This document shows positions 45,171 through 53,237 of a stretch of 64,000 nucleotides of DNA, one piece after another. This stretch comes from CAYNZV01 sp965217095. Its GTDB lineage: Bacteria; Latescibacterota; UBA2968; UBA8231. A model generated the notes under the pieces. It searched no databases, was not told the DNA's origin, and worked only from the letters and a program-made list of their open reading frames with translations. Position 1 is the first letter of the stretch. Every line of letters starts with the position of its first letter. The position numbers and the translations under genes were made by a program. The stretch lies in assembly GCA_965217095.1 (NCBI GenBank), contig OZ244235.1, positions 4,216,001 through 4,280,000 of the forward strand, given 5' to 3'.

Positions 45171-45699
45171 GCTCCCCCGAGGCGGGCGGGCTTTGATGGA
45201 GCGGACCATAACGGTCGATCTTCAATTCCAGATCTGGCAACCGCAGACCCATATACACCCCTGCACACACCTGGCGCTCCACCACGCCTAGGTTCCGCAG
45301 TCCCTTCAGTCTCAAGAGGTCGTGGCCCCTGGCGTTTCCCAGCCGCCGTTTCAACAAGCTCGCCGCGATCTGAATCAACCCCTGCAGAAACGGTTTCTGG
45401 AGCGCTTCCCCACAGCGCCAGGGCACTTCCCATTGTTCGTGGGCTTCCCACCAGAATCCGTGATTGAACAGATCGACGCCGAACAGATACGGCCCATGGC
45501 GCCTCCAATTGTCTGCCGTCAGCGGCGCAGTTGCGAAGGCGCCTAGATCCTCCATCGCGCTGACCGCATGGCGCGCTGCTCGAGGGGTGATGCCGGGTAG
45601 AAATGGGGCCGTTGGGTAAGAGACGTGAGGCCAGTACCGTGGCCAGTCCGCTTCGAATGGTTCGCGCCCGTCAGGCGGCGCGGGAGGAGTCTTCGCCAC
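45133..45699 (-). CDS. DUF309 domain protein
   Basis: About 188 residues. The DUF309 signature is read as FNHGFWWEAHEQWE (78-91), followed by FLQGLIQIAASLLKRRLGN. Function unknown; the motif Glu, His and Trp residues suggest a small helical metal or ligand site. I place the start at GTG 45699, inside the end of dus (29-base overlap), because longer readings only retranslate dus in another frame. Its 3' end overlaps lysR on the other strand. Confidence 0.78.
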   Translation of the reverse strand: MAKTPPAPPDGREPFEADWPRYWPHVSYPTAPFLPGITPRAARHAVSAMEDLGAFATAPLTADNWRRHGPYLFGVDLFNHGFWWEAHEQWEVPWRCGEALQKPFLQGLIQIAASLLKRRLGNARGHDLLRLKGLRNLGVVERQVCAGVYMGLRLPDLELKIDRYGPLHQSPPASGELKGPMIVLCHDA

Positions 45700-46675
45700 G
45701 GGAGTCCTCGCCCAGCTGTTGGATGCGTGTGCGCAATGGCGAGAGCTCGCGGCAGCTTGCCAGCTCGGCGCGTACCTGGGCGGCTCCACGGAGACCGCGA
45801 AAATAGCCGGAGTAGTGGCGCCGCATACCCACGATCGCCGGCCGCGTTCCCAGATGTTCGACGGCGAGGTCGAGGTGCCTGAGACAGCGGTTTGCGCGCT
45901 CTTGAAGCGAAGGAGCAGGAAGCAGCTCTCCTGTCGAGATATAGTGCCGGGCATCGCGAAACAACCAGGGATGGGCGATGGCCCCACGGCCGATCATCAC
46001 CCCGTCGCAACCGGTGTCGCGGAAACAGCGCTCCACCTCCTGCGGCTCCCTGACATCCCCATTCAGGATGATGGGAATCGAAACGGCCGTCTTCAAGCGC
46101 GGAATCCACTCGTAATCCACAGGGCCCTTGTGACCTTGGGCGCGTGTGCGGCAGTGCACGGCCAGGGCCTGGATCCCCACATCCTCAAGCATCTTGGCTA
46201 CGTCCAGGATGTGGATCGACTCGTCGTCCCAACCCAGACGTGTCTTCACCGTGACCGGCAGCGGGGTCGAACGCACCACCTTCTGCGCCACCCGCCGCAG
46301 TCGCGGCAGATCTTTGAGCAGACCGGCTCCGGCGCCGCGCAGCGCTACGTTGCGCACCCAGCAGCCGCAGTTGATGTCGATCAGGTCAGGTTCGTGGGCA
46401 TTGGCGATCTCGGTGGCCTGCTCCAGGGTATCTTCCGAAGCACCGTATAGCTGGATCCCGAGGGGTCGTTCGGTGGGCAGGAATTTTAGCTTGGAAGCAG
46501 TGCGGCGGGAACCCTCCGGACCGCTGCGCACCAGCCCTTCGGCGTTGACGAACTCGGTGTAGACGATGTCGGCGCCGAGCTCTTTGCAGATCATCCGAAA
46601 CGGAAGATCGGAGACATCTTCCATCGGTGCCAGCAACAACCCCGGGTCGGCTACAATCGTTCCGATGCGGAACAT
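45671..46675 (-). CDS. tRNA-dihydrouridine synthase, DusB-like
   Basis: 334 residues. FMN TIM-barrel that reduces uridines in tRNA. APMEDVSDLPFR at the N-terminus, catalytic Cys105 in INCGCWVRNV, LNGDVREPQE and GVMIGRGAI for FMN-phosphate binding, and a C-terminal helical domain with HYSGYFRGL. Odd point: the usual GCPxxKV reads GCWVRNV, with Trp for Pro and Asn for Lys, while the Cys is retained. It is coupled to DUF309. Confidence 0.9.
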   Translation of the reverse strand: MFRIGTIVADPGLLLAPMEDVSDLPFRMICKELGADIVYTEFVNAEGLVRSGPEGSRRTASKLKFLPTERPLGIQLYGASEDTLEQATEIANAHEPDLIDINCGCWVRNVALRGAGAGLLKDLPRLRRVAQKVVRSTPLPVTVKTRLGWDDESIHILDVAKMLEDVGIQALAVHCRTRAQGHKGPVDYEWIPRLKTAVSIPIILNGDVREPQEVERCFRDTGCDGVMIGRGAIAHPWLFRDARHYISTGELLPAPSLQERANRCLRHLDLAVEHLGTRPAIVGMRRHYSGYFRGLRGAAQVRAELASCRELSPLRTRIQQLGEDSRGEDSSRAA

Positions 46676-46971
46676 CTCACCTCGTGGCGTCGGCGGGGAA
46701 GCTGTTCCCCGCTATTTCAAGCCGGAGTGTGGTAGAGCCTTGAGGACGCGCACCTCGCGACGGCGAATATTCGGGCGAATCTGCGGTACGACCTTCAACC
46801 ACTCTGGACTGCCGTAGAATGCTTCGATCGCTTTGTCGCCCGCTTTGTTGTCGCGAAAGGATCGAATCCAGACGAACTCGTCGTCGCGATCGGGGTTTTC
46901 AAAAGCGGCGACAAAGGTGATTCCGTACTTCTTCATAAAGGTCTTCGCTTTTCGAAAACCGGCCAAGAACT

Positions 46972-46979
46972 TTTTCTTT
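46972..46979. repeat. Left copy of 8-bp target-site duplication
   Basis: TTTTCTTT directly outside the left inverted repeat; identical to 48018-48025. Eight bases is the IS1595-family duplication length. Confidence 0.9.
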
Positions 46980-47003
46980 TGGGGGTATCCATTTAACCGG
47001 AGT
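46980..47003 (+). repeat. Left terminal inverted repeat of the IS1595-type element
   Basis: 24 bases, starts TGGGGGTATCC; perfect inverse of 47994-48017. Confidence 0.92.
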
Positions 47004-47020
47004 TACCATATGTTCAGTGC

Positions 47021-47978
47021 ATGGCGTATCCTCGCGCTGGCAAGCACTACCCGGGCTCGGTTGGCGAGTTTCAAGCCTGGTTTCGAACCGATGCGGACTG
47101 CCTGGACTACCTCGAATGGCTGCGGTGGCCCGACGGCTTCGTCTGTCCGAGTTGCGGCCACGAAGGCGGTTGGCGCTTGGGCGATGGCCGCTTCATGTGT
47201 CCGGCGTGTTCGACACGCAGTTCGGTGACGGCCGGTACGATCTTCGATCGGACGCGGACACCCTTGACGATATGGTACACCGCCTGCTGGCTGTTCGCCA
47301 CCGGTAAAGACGGGATCTCGGCGTTGAGCTTGAAGCGAGTACTGGAGATCAGCTCCTACCAGACTGCCTGGGCCATGCCGCACCGCCTGCGGTCGGTGTT
47401 GGTACGTCCCGGTCGGGATCTGCTGAGCGGGACGGTACAGGTGGACGAGACCTACATCGGCGGTGCCGCATGTCGCCACTGGCCGATGCCTCTGCCGAGA
47501 CCTTGCACGCGTTCGTGATGGATCACGTCGAGCCGGGCTCGACGATCATCACCGACGGGTGGCCCGCTTATCAGGGACTGGCTCAGCTCGGCTACGAGCA
47601 CGATCGGCGCAGCCAGGGCGCGGCCCGCGCTCGGGGCGATGATCCCAACAAGCTGTTGCCCGCCGTGCACCGCGTTGTCTCACTGGCCAAGCGGTGGCTG
47701 CTGGGAACGCATCAAGGGGCCGCCGACAGTACCCACATGAGCCACTACCTCAACGAGTTCGTGTTCCGCTTCAATCGCCGCCGCTCCCGCAGCCGCGGCA
47801 TGGTGTTTTATCGCGTGCTCGAGCTGGCCGTGGCCCACGAGCCGATGCGTTTCCAGGATCTCATTGCCAGCCGACGCCGAGGAAGCTGCCCCCCGAGCCG
47901 CCCAAACGGCGAGGGCATCCCACGAGCCTGGAACGCCCAGGGGCAAACCGGCCGTGGCGGTCGGCGGCCGAACACTGA
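47021..47978 (+). pseudogene. IS1595/ISXO2-like transposase, internally deleted and frameshifted
   Basis: The 5' part (47021 to about 47465) has the N-terminal zinc ribbon CPSCGHEGGW...CPAC, the helical DNA-binding region and the first catalytic Asp in VQVDETYIGG. The frame then breaks: the segment of about 30-40 codons expected before RMSPLADASAETLH is missing, and the next part reads in another frame from about 47467, with the second Asp in ITDGWPAY and NEFVFRFNRR. A second shift near 47875 leads to the family-like tail PPEPPKRRGHP ending at 47978. With D-D-E/N residues split over frames it cannot make an active enzyme. Confidence 0.88.
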
Positions 47979-47993
47979 TGGGGGTCGCGACGC

Positions 47994-48017
47994 ACTCCGG
48001 TTAAATGGATACCCCCA
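47994..48017 (-). repeat. Right terminal inverted repeat of the IS1595-type element
   Basis: 24 bases, perfect inverse of the left repeat at 46980-47003. Confidence 0.92.
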
Positions 48018-48025
48018 TTTTCTTT
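48018..48025. repeat. Right copy of 8-bp target-site duplication
   Basis: TTTTCTTT directly outside the right inverted repeat; identical to 46972-46979. Confidence 0.9.
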
Positions 48026-48259
48026 TTTCCTTTTTGGAAGCGATAGATGCGCAGTTCGTAGATCATTCGTCTTCTCTCCTCGTCGGATTGAGGCCGGCAG
48101 TATAGGAGGCCGCAGCAGGAGTGTCAAGTTCCTCAATCACAAGGTCAAACGGACTCCAGGCGTGGTTGTGATGCTTGACGCACCGACTCGTTGTCCCTAG
48201 ATTTTCGGCCTTGCTAAATCTGCTTCTTCTCCAGTCCCGCCTCTGTTCAGCATTCTCAA

Positions 48260-49018
48260 GTGACCGCTACGTTGGATCCCCAAGAAGACGCACTCATCCA
48301 GAAGCAACTCGGCGGCGGCGGTAAGCTGCCGCGGCATATCGCCATCATCATGGACGGCGATCGGCGCTGGGCGGTGCAGCACGATCTGCCCAAAACGGAA
48401 GGGCATAGGCTGGCACGGGAGTCGGTGCGGGATGTGGTGCGGGCCTGTGGAGAGCTCGGTGTTGAGGTACTTACTCTCTACTCTTTCTCCACCGAGAACT
48501 GGTCGCGACCCAAGACAGAGGTGCAGACGCTGATGACGTTGCTGCGGGAGTCCCTGAAGGACGAGATTCCCGAGCTGCATAAAAACAACGTGCGCCTCAA
48601 CGCCATCGGCCGGATTGATGGATTGCCCAAAACTGTCCAACTGGCCTTGAAGCGAGGCATCACAAAGACGGCTGACAACTCGGGGCTGCTGTTGAATCTG
48701 GCGTTGAATTACGGCGGCCGCAGCGAGCTGGTGGACGCCTTCCGCCGGTTGGCGGATCGAGTCGCAACGGGCACGCTGAGACCCGAAGACATAGACGAAG
48801 AGCTGATATCCAACTCGCTTTATACCGGCGGCATCCCCGATCCCGACCTACTCATTCGCCCCAGCGGGGAAATGCGATTGAGCAATTTCCTGCCGTGGCA
48901 GATGGTGTATACCGAGATCTGGTTCACCCAGGTCTACTGGCCCGATTTCCGTCGCCAACATCTCTACGAAGCGGTGCGAACCTACCAGCAACGGGATCGA
49001 CGATTTGGCGGAGCCTGA
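48260..49018 (+). CDS. uppS: Isoprenyl transferase (undecaprenyl diphosphate synthase)
   Basis: 252 residues. cis-Prenyltransferase that makes the C55 lipid carrier for peptidoglycan. HIAIIMDGDRRWA at 27-38 holds the catalytic Asp32; SFSTENWSRP and the C-terminal RPSGEMRLSNFLPWQ pyrophosphate motif are intact. The usual bacterial MDGNGRWA is here MDGDRRWA; Arg at that place is common in archaea and eukaryotes, Asp is unusual. GTG start. First gene of the uppS-cdsA-rseP-queG operon; cdsA begins 14 bases inside its end. Confidence 0.93.
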   Translation: MTATLDPQEDALIQKQLGGGGKLPRHIAIIMDGDRRWAVQHDLPKTEGHRLARESVRDVVRACGELGVEVLTLYSFSTENWSRPKTEVQTLMTLLRESLKDEIPELHKNNVRLNAIGRIDGLPKTVQLALKRGITKTADNSGLLLNLALNYGGRSELVDAFRRLADRVATGTLRPEDIDEELISNSLYTGGIPDPDLLIRPSGEMRLSNFLPWQMVYTEIWFTQVYWPDFRRQHLYEAVRTYQQRDRRFGGA

Positions 49019-49841
49019 GTCTCCCCCCCCCACCGCGCGCGCTCAGCTGATCAAACGCATAGCCTCCATATGCGTTTTCGTTCCGGCGATACTGTTTCTG
49101 GTGTGGGCGGGGAACCGCACGTTGCTGCTGCTGGTTCTTCTAATCGTGGTGCGCGGATCGTGGGAGTTCTACCATTTGCTGCAATCGGCGGGGTACCGGC
49201 CAACGACAACGGTCGGCATGATTTCGGCCGCGGGGCTTGTGTTTCATATCTACCTTCGTCCCGCCGACACTCTGGCGTCGCCGGTGGCGCTGATCGTCCT
49301 CATTGGTCTTGCCGCCGGCTTGCGGCGGGGCACCGAGCGCTACGCCGCCAATACGGCGGCAACCTTTGGTGGCGCTATCCTATTCGGTCTACTGGGCAGT
49401 ACCCCGCTACTTTTGGTCACCGCGGCACCGACGGAGGATTCGGCTTTTCTGGTCATGGCCATCTTCGCCTCGATTTGGATTACCGACGCGGCCGCTTATA
49501 TCGGCGGCAACCTGTGGGGCAAACGCAAGCTGGCGCCCGGCATCAGCCCGAGCAAAACCCGAATCGGCTTCTTGACTGGGTTGATCGGGGGGCTGGCGCC
49601 GTTGCTCTTCCGCGATCTTTTACCGATGTTCAGCACCGCTGAACTGGCAGGATTGTTTCTCGTTGCCAGTGCCGGCGGCCAACTGGGCGACCTGGTCGAG
49701 TCTGCCTGGAAGCGGGATGTCGGAGTGAAGGATTCGCCGGCACTCATTCCGGGACATGGTGGCGTGCTGGACCGCTTCGATTCCTATTTTTTCGCCTTTC
49801 CGTTGGCCTACATTTATCTCATCACTCTTCAATCTCTTTGA
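49005..49841 (+). CDS. cdsA: Phosphatidate cytidylyltransferase (CDP-diglyceride synthase)
   Basis: 278 residues, about eight membrane helices. It makes CDP-diacylglycerol from phosphatidic acid and CTP. The CdsA signature is complete: WKRDVGVKDSPALIPGHGG then DRFDS. TTG start within the end of uppS (14-base overlap). rseP starts eight bases after it; in many bacteria dxr lies between the two and is absent here. Confidence 0.92.
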   Translation: MAEPESPPPTARAQLIKRIASICVFVPAILFLVWAGNRTLLLLVLLIVVRGSWEFYHLLQSAGYRPTTTVGMISAAGLVFHIYLRPADTLASPVALIVLIGLAAGLRRGTERYAANTAATFGGAILFGLLGSTPLLLVTAAPTEDSAFLVMAIFASIWITDAAAYIGGNLWGKRKLAPGISPSKTRIGFLTGLIGGLAPLLFRDLLPMFSTAELAGLFLVASAGGQLGDLVESAWKRDVGVKDSPALIPGHGGVLDRFDSYFFAFPLAYIYLITLQSL

Positions 49842-49848
49842 GTAACCG

Positions 49849-51165
49849 ATGGTCAGCACCGCAATCTGGTTCGTCATCTCATTCATAATCGCCCTGGGCA
49901 TCTTGGTGTTTGTCCACGAGCTGGGCCACTTCCTCGTCGCCAAGCAAGCGGGCATTCGGGTGGAGCGCTTCTCTCTCGGTTTCCCTCCAAAGGCGATAGG
50001 GTTCCAGTGGGGCGAGACCGAGTACTGCCTCTCCTGGGTTCCGTTCGGGGGCTACGTCAAGGTCGCCGGCATGGCGGATGTGGGTCAGGAAGAAACCACC
50101 GGCGAGCCCTGGGAGTTTCCGTCCAAGCCGATCTGGGTGCGCATGGCAGTGATCGCCGCTGGCCCGATCATGAACTTCCTATTCGCCTTCGTAGCCTTTC
50201 TCGCACTGCTGTTCTTCTTCGGAGTCGATACCTGGGACACCACTGTTGTGGCACCGGAGAAAGATTCAGTAAGTGCTCGCGCGGGCATTGAGAACGGGGA
50301 CCGCGTCGTGCGGGTCGGTGACCGCGAGGTATTTAACAGCCACGACTTGCTCAAGGCACTCAACGCCGCTGCCGAGGAAGGCGCGTTTGTGGATGTGGAG
50401 CGCGACGGTCGCAGCCATACGGTGGAGCTGCCGCCGCTGCCGTCGGGCAATTACGGGTTGCGCATCGAGCCTCTACCGAAGGTGGGGGATGTGCGTGCCG
50501 GCATGCCGGCGGGAACGATTGGCCTGCAGGAAGGAGACCGGATCGTTTCTGTGGCCGGCACTGCCGTTTCGAGCTGGCAGGAGATGAGCACCGAAATCCG
50601 CCGCTACCCGGAGCAGGAAATCGAGTTGAAATGGGAGCGCTCCGGACTGTTGATGAGCTCCAATATCACACCGATCGCTCGTCAGGAAGGGGACGCTACG
50701 ATCGGTCAGATCGGTATCGGCCCGTATGTAGTTTCGCTGCAGATTCCGTTCGGCGAGTCCGTGGTGTGGGCGACCCAAAAATTATTTTCTGATTCGTTCA
50801 TGATCATCGGTTTCCTCGCCGAGCTGTTTCAGGGCGATCGTTCGACGGACGAATTGGGAGGGCCCCTGCGCATTGCACAATTCGCCGGGGAAAAAGCCGA
50901 GCGCGGCGTCAAGGAATTCATCGGCTTTCTGGCGATTCTCAGTGTGCACCTGGGCATTTTGAACCTGTTGCCCATACCTGTTCTCGATGGCGGTCACCTG
51001 GCGTTTCTGACGTTGGAAGGCATCATGCGACGGCCCCTGTCGGTGCGCAAACGCGAGGTCTTCCAGCAGGTTGGGTTGCTCCTTCTCCTGGTCATCATGG
51101 TGCTGGTCACCTTCAACGATCTCAACCAGATGGTCTTCCCCCACATCGCTGAACTATTTCAATAG
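49849..51165 (+). CDS. rseP: RIP zinc metalloprotease, RseP/site-2 protease family
   Basis: 438 residues. Intramembrane protease with the zinc motif HELGH at 23-27, two PDZ-like periplasmic domains (about 120-300), and the second metal motif LLPIPVLDGGH near residue 380. It cleaves anti-sigma factors or signal-peptide remnants in the inner membrane. No anti-sigma partner is in the window. ATG start after cdsA; queG follows after two bases. Confidence 0.93.
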   Translation: MVSTAIWFVISFIIALGILVFVHELGHFLVAKQAGIRVERFSLGFPPKAIGFQWGETEYCLSWVPFGGYVKVAGMADVGQEETTGEPWEFPSKPIWVRMAVIAAGPIMNFLFAFVAFLALLFFFGVDTWDTTVVAPEKDSVSARAGIENGDRVVRVGDREVFNSHDLLKALNAAAEEGAFVDVERDGRSHTVELPPLPSGNYGLRIEPLPKVGDVRAGMPAGTIGLQEGDRIVSVAGTAVSSWQEMSTEIRRYPEQEIELKWERSGLLMSSNITPIARQEGDATIGQIGIGPYVVSLQIPFGESVVWATQKLFSDSFMIIGFLAELFQGDRSTDELGGPLRIAQFAGEKAERGVKEFIGFLAILSVHLGILNLLPIPVLDGGHLAFLTLEGIMRRPLSVRKREVFQQVGLLLLLVIMVLVTFNDLNQMVFPHIAELFQ

Positions 51166-51167
51166 CG

Positions 51168-52298
51168 TTGGGTTTGAAGGAAGAGATTCGCGCCAAGGCG
51201 CGAGATCTCGGATTCGGCCTCATCGGCTTTGCGCCTGCCGACCCTCTTGAAGGGGCGGAATTCTATGCGCGCTGGCTCGCCCAGGGGTATGCCGGGGAAA
51301 TGGATTACCTGCGCCGGCACCAGCATGAGAGAGGTGACCCGGCGCGGTTGGTACCCGGTGCCCGCACCGTCATCTGCCTGGGGTTCAACTATTATCAGCC
51401 GACCGCAGAGCCCGTCGATCCGCTGCGTGGCCGGATCGCTGCCTACGCCCGCGGCGACGACTATCACGACCTGCTGAAAACGCGCCTGAGGAAGCTGTGG
51501 GATTTTATCTGCGAGCAAGCCAACGAGGGTGCGCGGGGCCGGTATTACGTGGATACGGCTCCGGTGTTGGAGCGCGAGCTGGCGTGTCTTGCCGGCCTGG
51601 GTTGGTGGGGAAAAAACACCTGCCTCATCAACAAACGAGGCGGATCCCACTTCTTTCTAGCCGAAATCATTACCGATCTGGATTTCGAGTACGACACACC
51701 TGCCACCGATCACTGCGGTAGCTGCACCCGCTGTCTGGACGCCTGTCCAACGGAGGCATTTCCACAACCCTACGTGCTGGACGCCACCCGCTGTATCTCC
51801 TACCTGACCATCGAAGTTAAAGGTGAGATACCTAGGCAGCTGCGCGGCGACATGGGAAACTGGATCTTCGGCTGTGACATCTGTCAGGATGTCTGCCCCT
51901 GGAACGCCAAGGCGAAAAGCGCCAGCGAACCCGCGTTTCGCAGCCGCCCAGATCTGGACAACCCACCCCTGCTGGAGCTCATAGGGTTGGGAGCGGACGA
52001 ATTTAATGCCCTTTTCCGGCGCAATCCCGCCAAACGACCGAAACGTCGCGGCATGCTGCGAAATGTGGCGATCGCGCTGGGTAACGCAGGTCGCACAGTG
52101 GCTGTTCCCGCCCTGGAAAAGGCGTTGGGAGATGACGAAGCGATGGTGCGAGGCCACGCCGCCTGGGCGCTGGGGCGCATCGGAGGAAGGCGCGCTCGAA
52201 AAACCCTGGAAGAGGCGTTGGCGGTGGAAAACGACGAGGGGGTTCGGGCTGAGATAGAGTGGGCGCTGACCGATTCAGGTCAGCGGGAGATCGAATAG
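51168..52298 (+). CDS. queG: Epoxyqueuosine reductase with HEAT-like C-terminus
   Basis: 376 residues. Cobalamin- and Fe-S-dependent enzyme for the last step of queuosine synthesis in tRNA. Two [4Fe-4S] motifs: CGSCTRCLDACPTEAF and GCDICQDVCPWN; the catalytic Asp region YVDTAPVLERELA is present. The C-terminal PBS/HEAT-like repeats (AVPALEKALGDDEAMVRGHA) match long-form QueG. TTG start two bases after rseP. Its 3' end overlaps the convergent ftsY by 24 bases. Confidence 0.93.
   Translation: MGLKEEIRAKARDLGFGLIGFAPADPLEGAEFYARWLAQGYAGEMDYLRRHQHERGDPARLVPGARTVICLGFNYYQPTAEPVDPLRGRIAAYARGDDYHDLLKTRLRKLWDFICEQANEGARGRYYVDTAPVLERELACLAGLGWWGKNTCLINKRGGSHFFLAEIITDLDFEYDTPATDHCGSCTRCLDACPTEAFPQPYVLDATRCISYLTIEVKGEIPRQLRGDMGNWIFGCDICQDVCPWNAKAKSASEPAFRSRPDLDNPPLLELIGLGADEFNALFRRNPAKRPKRRGMLRNVAIALGNAGRTVAVPALEKALGDDEAMVRGHAAWALGRIGGRRARKTLEEALAVENDEGVRAEIEWALTDSGQREIE
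52264..52285. other. Perfect hairpin at the convergent queG/ftsY ends
   Basis: CGCTGACC (52264-52271) and GGTCAGCG (52278-52285) form an 8-base stem with a 6-base loop inside the overlapping 3' ends. It has no U-tract in either direction; a weak two-way terminator or chance. Confidence 0.3.
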
Positions 52299-53213
52299 AG
52301 CCTGAGCGAATTCGGCCGGATCGAACTCCTGCAGATCATCCGGACCTTCCCCCAGTCCCACCAATTTTACCGGCACCTCCAGCTCGCGCTTCAACGCCAA
52401 CACGATACCGCCCTTGGCGGTTCCGTCCAGTTTCGTCAGCACCAGCCCGCTCAGCTGCATGGCGGCATGAAACTCTCTTGCCTGAGACAGGGCGTTTTGC
52501 CCAGTGGTGGCATCCACCACCATGAGGGTCTCGTGGGGGGCGCCCGGTTCTTGTTTGGCCAATGAGCGACCAATCTTCTTGAGTTCCTCCATGAGATTGA
52601 TCTTGGTGTGTAGGCGCCCGGCGGTATCCACGATCAGCACGTCCATCTGGCGCGCCTTGGCGGACGCCAAAGCGTCGAACGCCACTGCCGCTGGATCGGC
52701 TCCTACCTGGGGTTGCACCAGCGCGGCGTCGGCTCGTTTCGCCCACACCTCCAGCTGCGGGATGGCCGCGGCGCGAAAGGTATCACAGGCGGCCAGCATG
52801 ACACTCTTGCCGGCGTCGGCGTACTGTTTCGCCAGTTTGCCGACCGTGGTCGTCTTGCCGGTTCCATTGACCCCAACAACAAGAATCACGAACGGTTTAT
52901 GCGGTAACGGAGTTGTTATGGGCAGAAGATCGGCGGCCTCCATCCCTTGGCTGATCTGAGCCCGCAACACCTCCATCACATCCGCAGGACCGACGTTGCG
53001 AACCTCGTCCCGCAGCAGACGTCGCAGCTCGTCGACGACCGAGCTTGCGGTCTCCAGCCCCACATCGGCCTGAATGAGCAGCTCTTCGACATCATCGAGG
53101 ACCTGGTCGTCGATGGTGCTTCCCCCATCCAACACCGCCATCAACCCCTGGTTAATCGCCTCTCGGGTGCGAGTGAGTCCGCTAACGACCTTTTCGAATA
53201 AAGGGCTTACCAA
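52275..53213 (-). CDS. ftsY: Signal recognition particle receptor
   Basis: 312 residues, NG domain of the SRP receptor without the long acidic A domain. GTPase motifs: GVNGTGKTT, DTAGRLHTK, TKLDGTAKGG; the DTFRAAA and AQ-L helix regions are typical. It docks SRP-ribosome complexes at the inner membrane. Start is a TTG at 53213, 25 bases after the HD-GYP gene. Confidence 0.94.
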   Translation of the reverse strand: MVSPLFEKVVSGLTRTREAINQGLMAVLDGGSTIDDQVLDDVEELLIQADVGLETASSVVDELRRLLRDEVRNVGPADVMEVLRAQISQGMEAADLLPITTPLPHKPFVILVVGVNGTGKTTTVGKLAKQYADAGKSVMLAACDTFRAAAIPQLEVWAKRADAALVQPQVGADPAAVAFDALASAKARQMDVLIVDTAGRLHTKINLMEELKKIGRSLAKQEPGAPHETLMVVDATTGQNALSQAREFHAAMQLSGLVLTKLDGTAKGGIVLALKRELEVPVKLVGLGEGPDDLQEFDPAEFAQALFDLPLT

Positions 53214-53237
53214 GGCGCGTCCGACCGCCGGGGAGGA

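Larger units (their letters stand above)
46980..48017. mobile_element. IS1595-family insertion sequence, 1038 bp, transposase broken
   Basis: Both ends carry perfect 24-base inverted repeats (46980-47003 and 47994-48017) starting TGGGGGTATCC, and the flanks carry a perfect 8-base direct repeat. The inside holds an IS1595/ISXO2-type transposase that has lost an internal segment and its reading frame. Perfect ends and duplication point to a recent insertion, while the transposase damage means the copy probably moved with transposase supplied from elsewhere. Confidence 0.92.
46712..48066 (-). pseudogene. NIPSNAP-family gene split by an IS1595-type insertion
   Basis: The 5' part runs from ATG 48066 (GGAGAGAAG ahead) to the right edge of the element and encodes MIYELRIYRFQKGKK. 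The 3' part lies at 46979-46712 and encodes KFLAGFRKAKTF onward, including GITFVAAFE and ERR-type NIPSNAP strands. Removing the element and one copy of the 8-base duplication joins them in frame into a protein of about 102 residues. NIPSNAP proteins are small alpha-beta-barrel (ferredoxin-like) proteins of uncertain role. The 3' piece could still be translated from an internal TTG, but it lacks the first strand. Confidence 0.88.

Noticed and set aside
45133..45987. Longer DUF309 protein starting at 45987
   Set aside because: The first 96 codons are only dus read in another frame; homology starts after the GTG at 45699.
46712..46966. Complete small NIPSNAP-type gene
   Set aside because: It lacks the first strand, which is found on the far side of the insertion; it is the 3' fragment of a split gene.
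47470..48105. Intact second gene in the insertion sequence
   Set aside because: It is the out-of-frame continuation of the transposase and only ends by reading through the right inverted repeat into host DNA.
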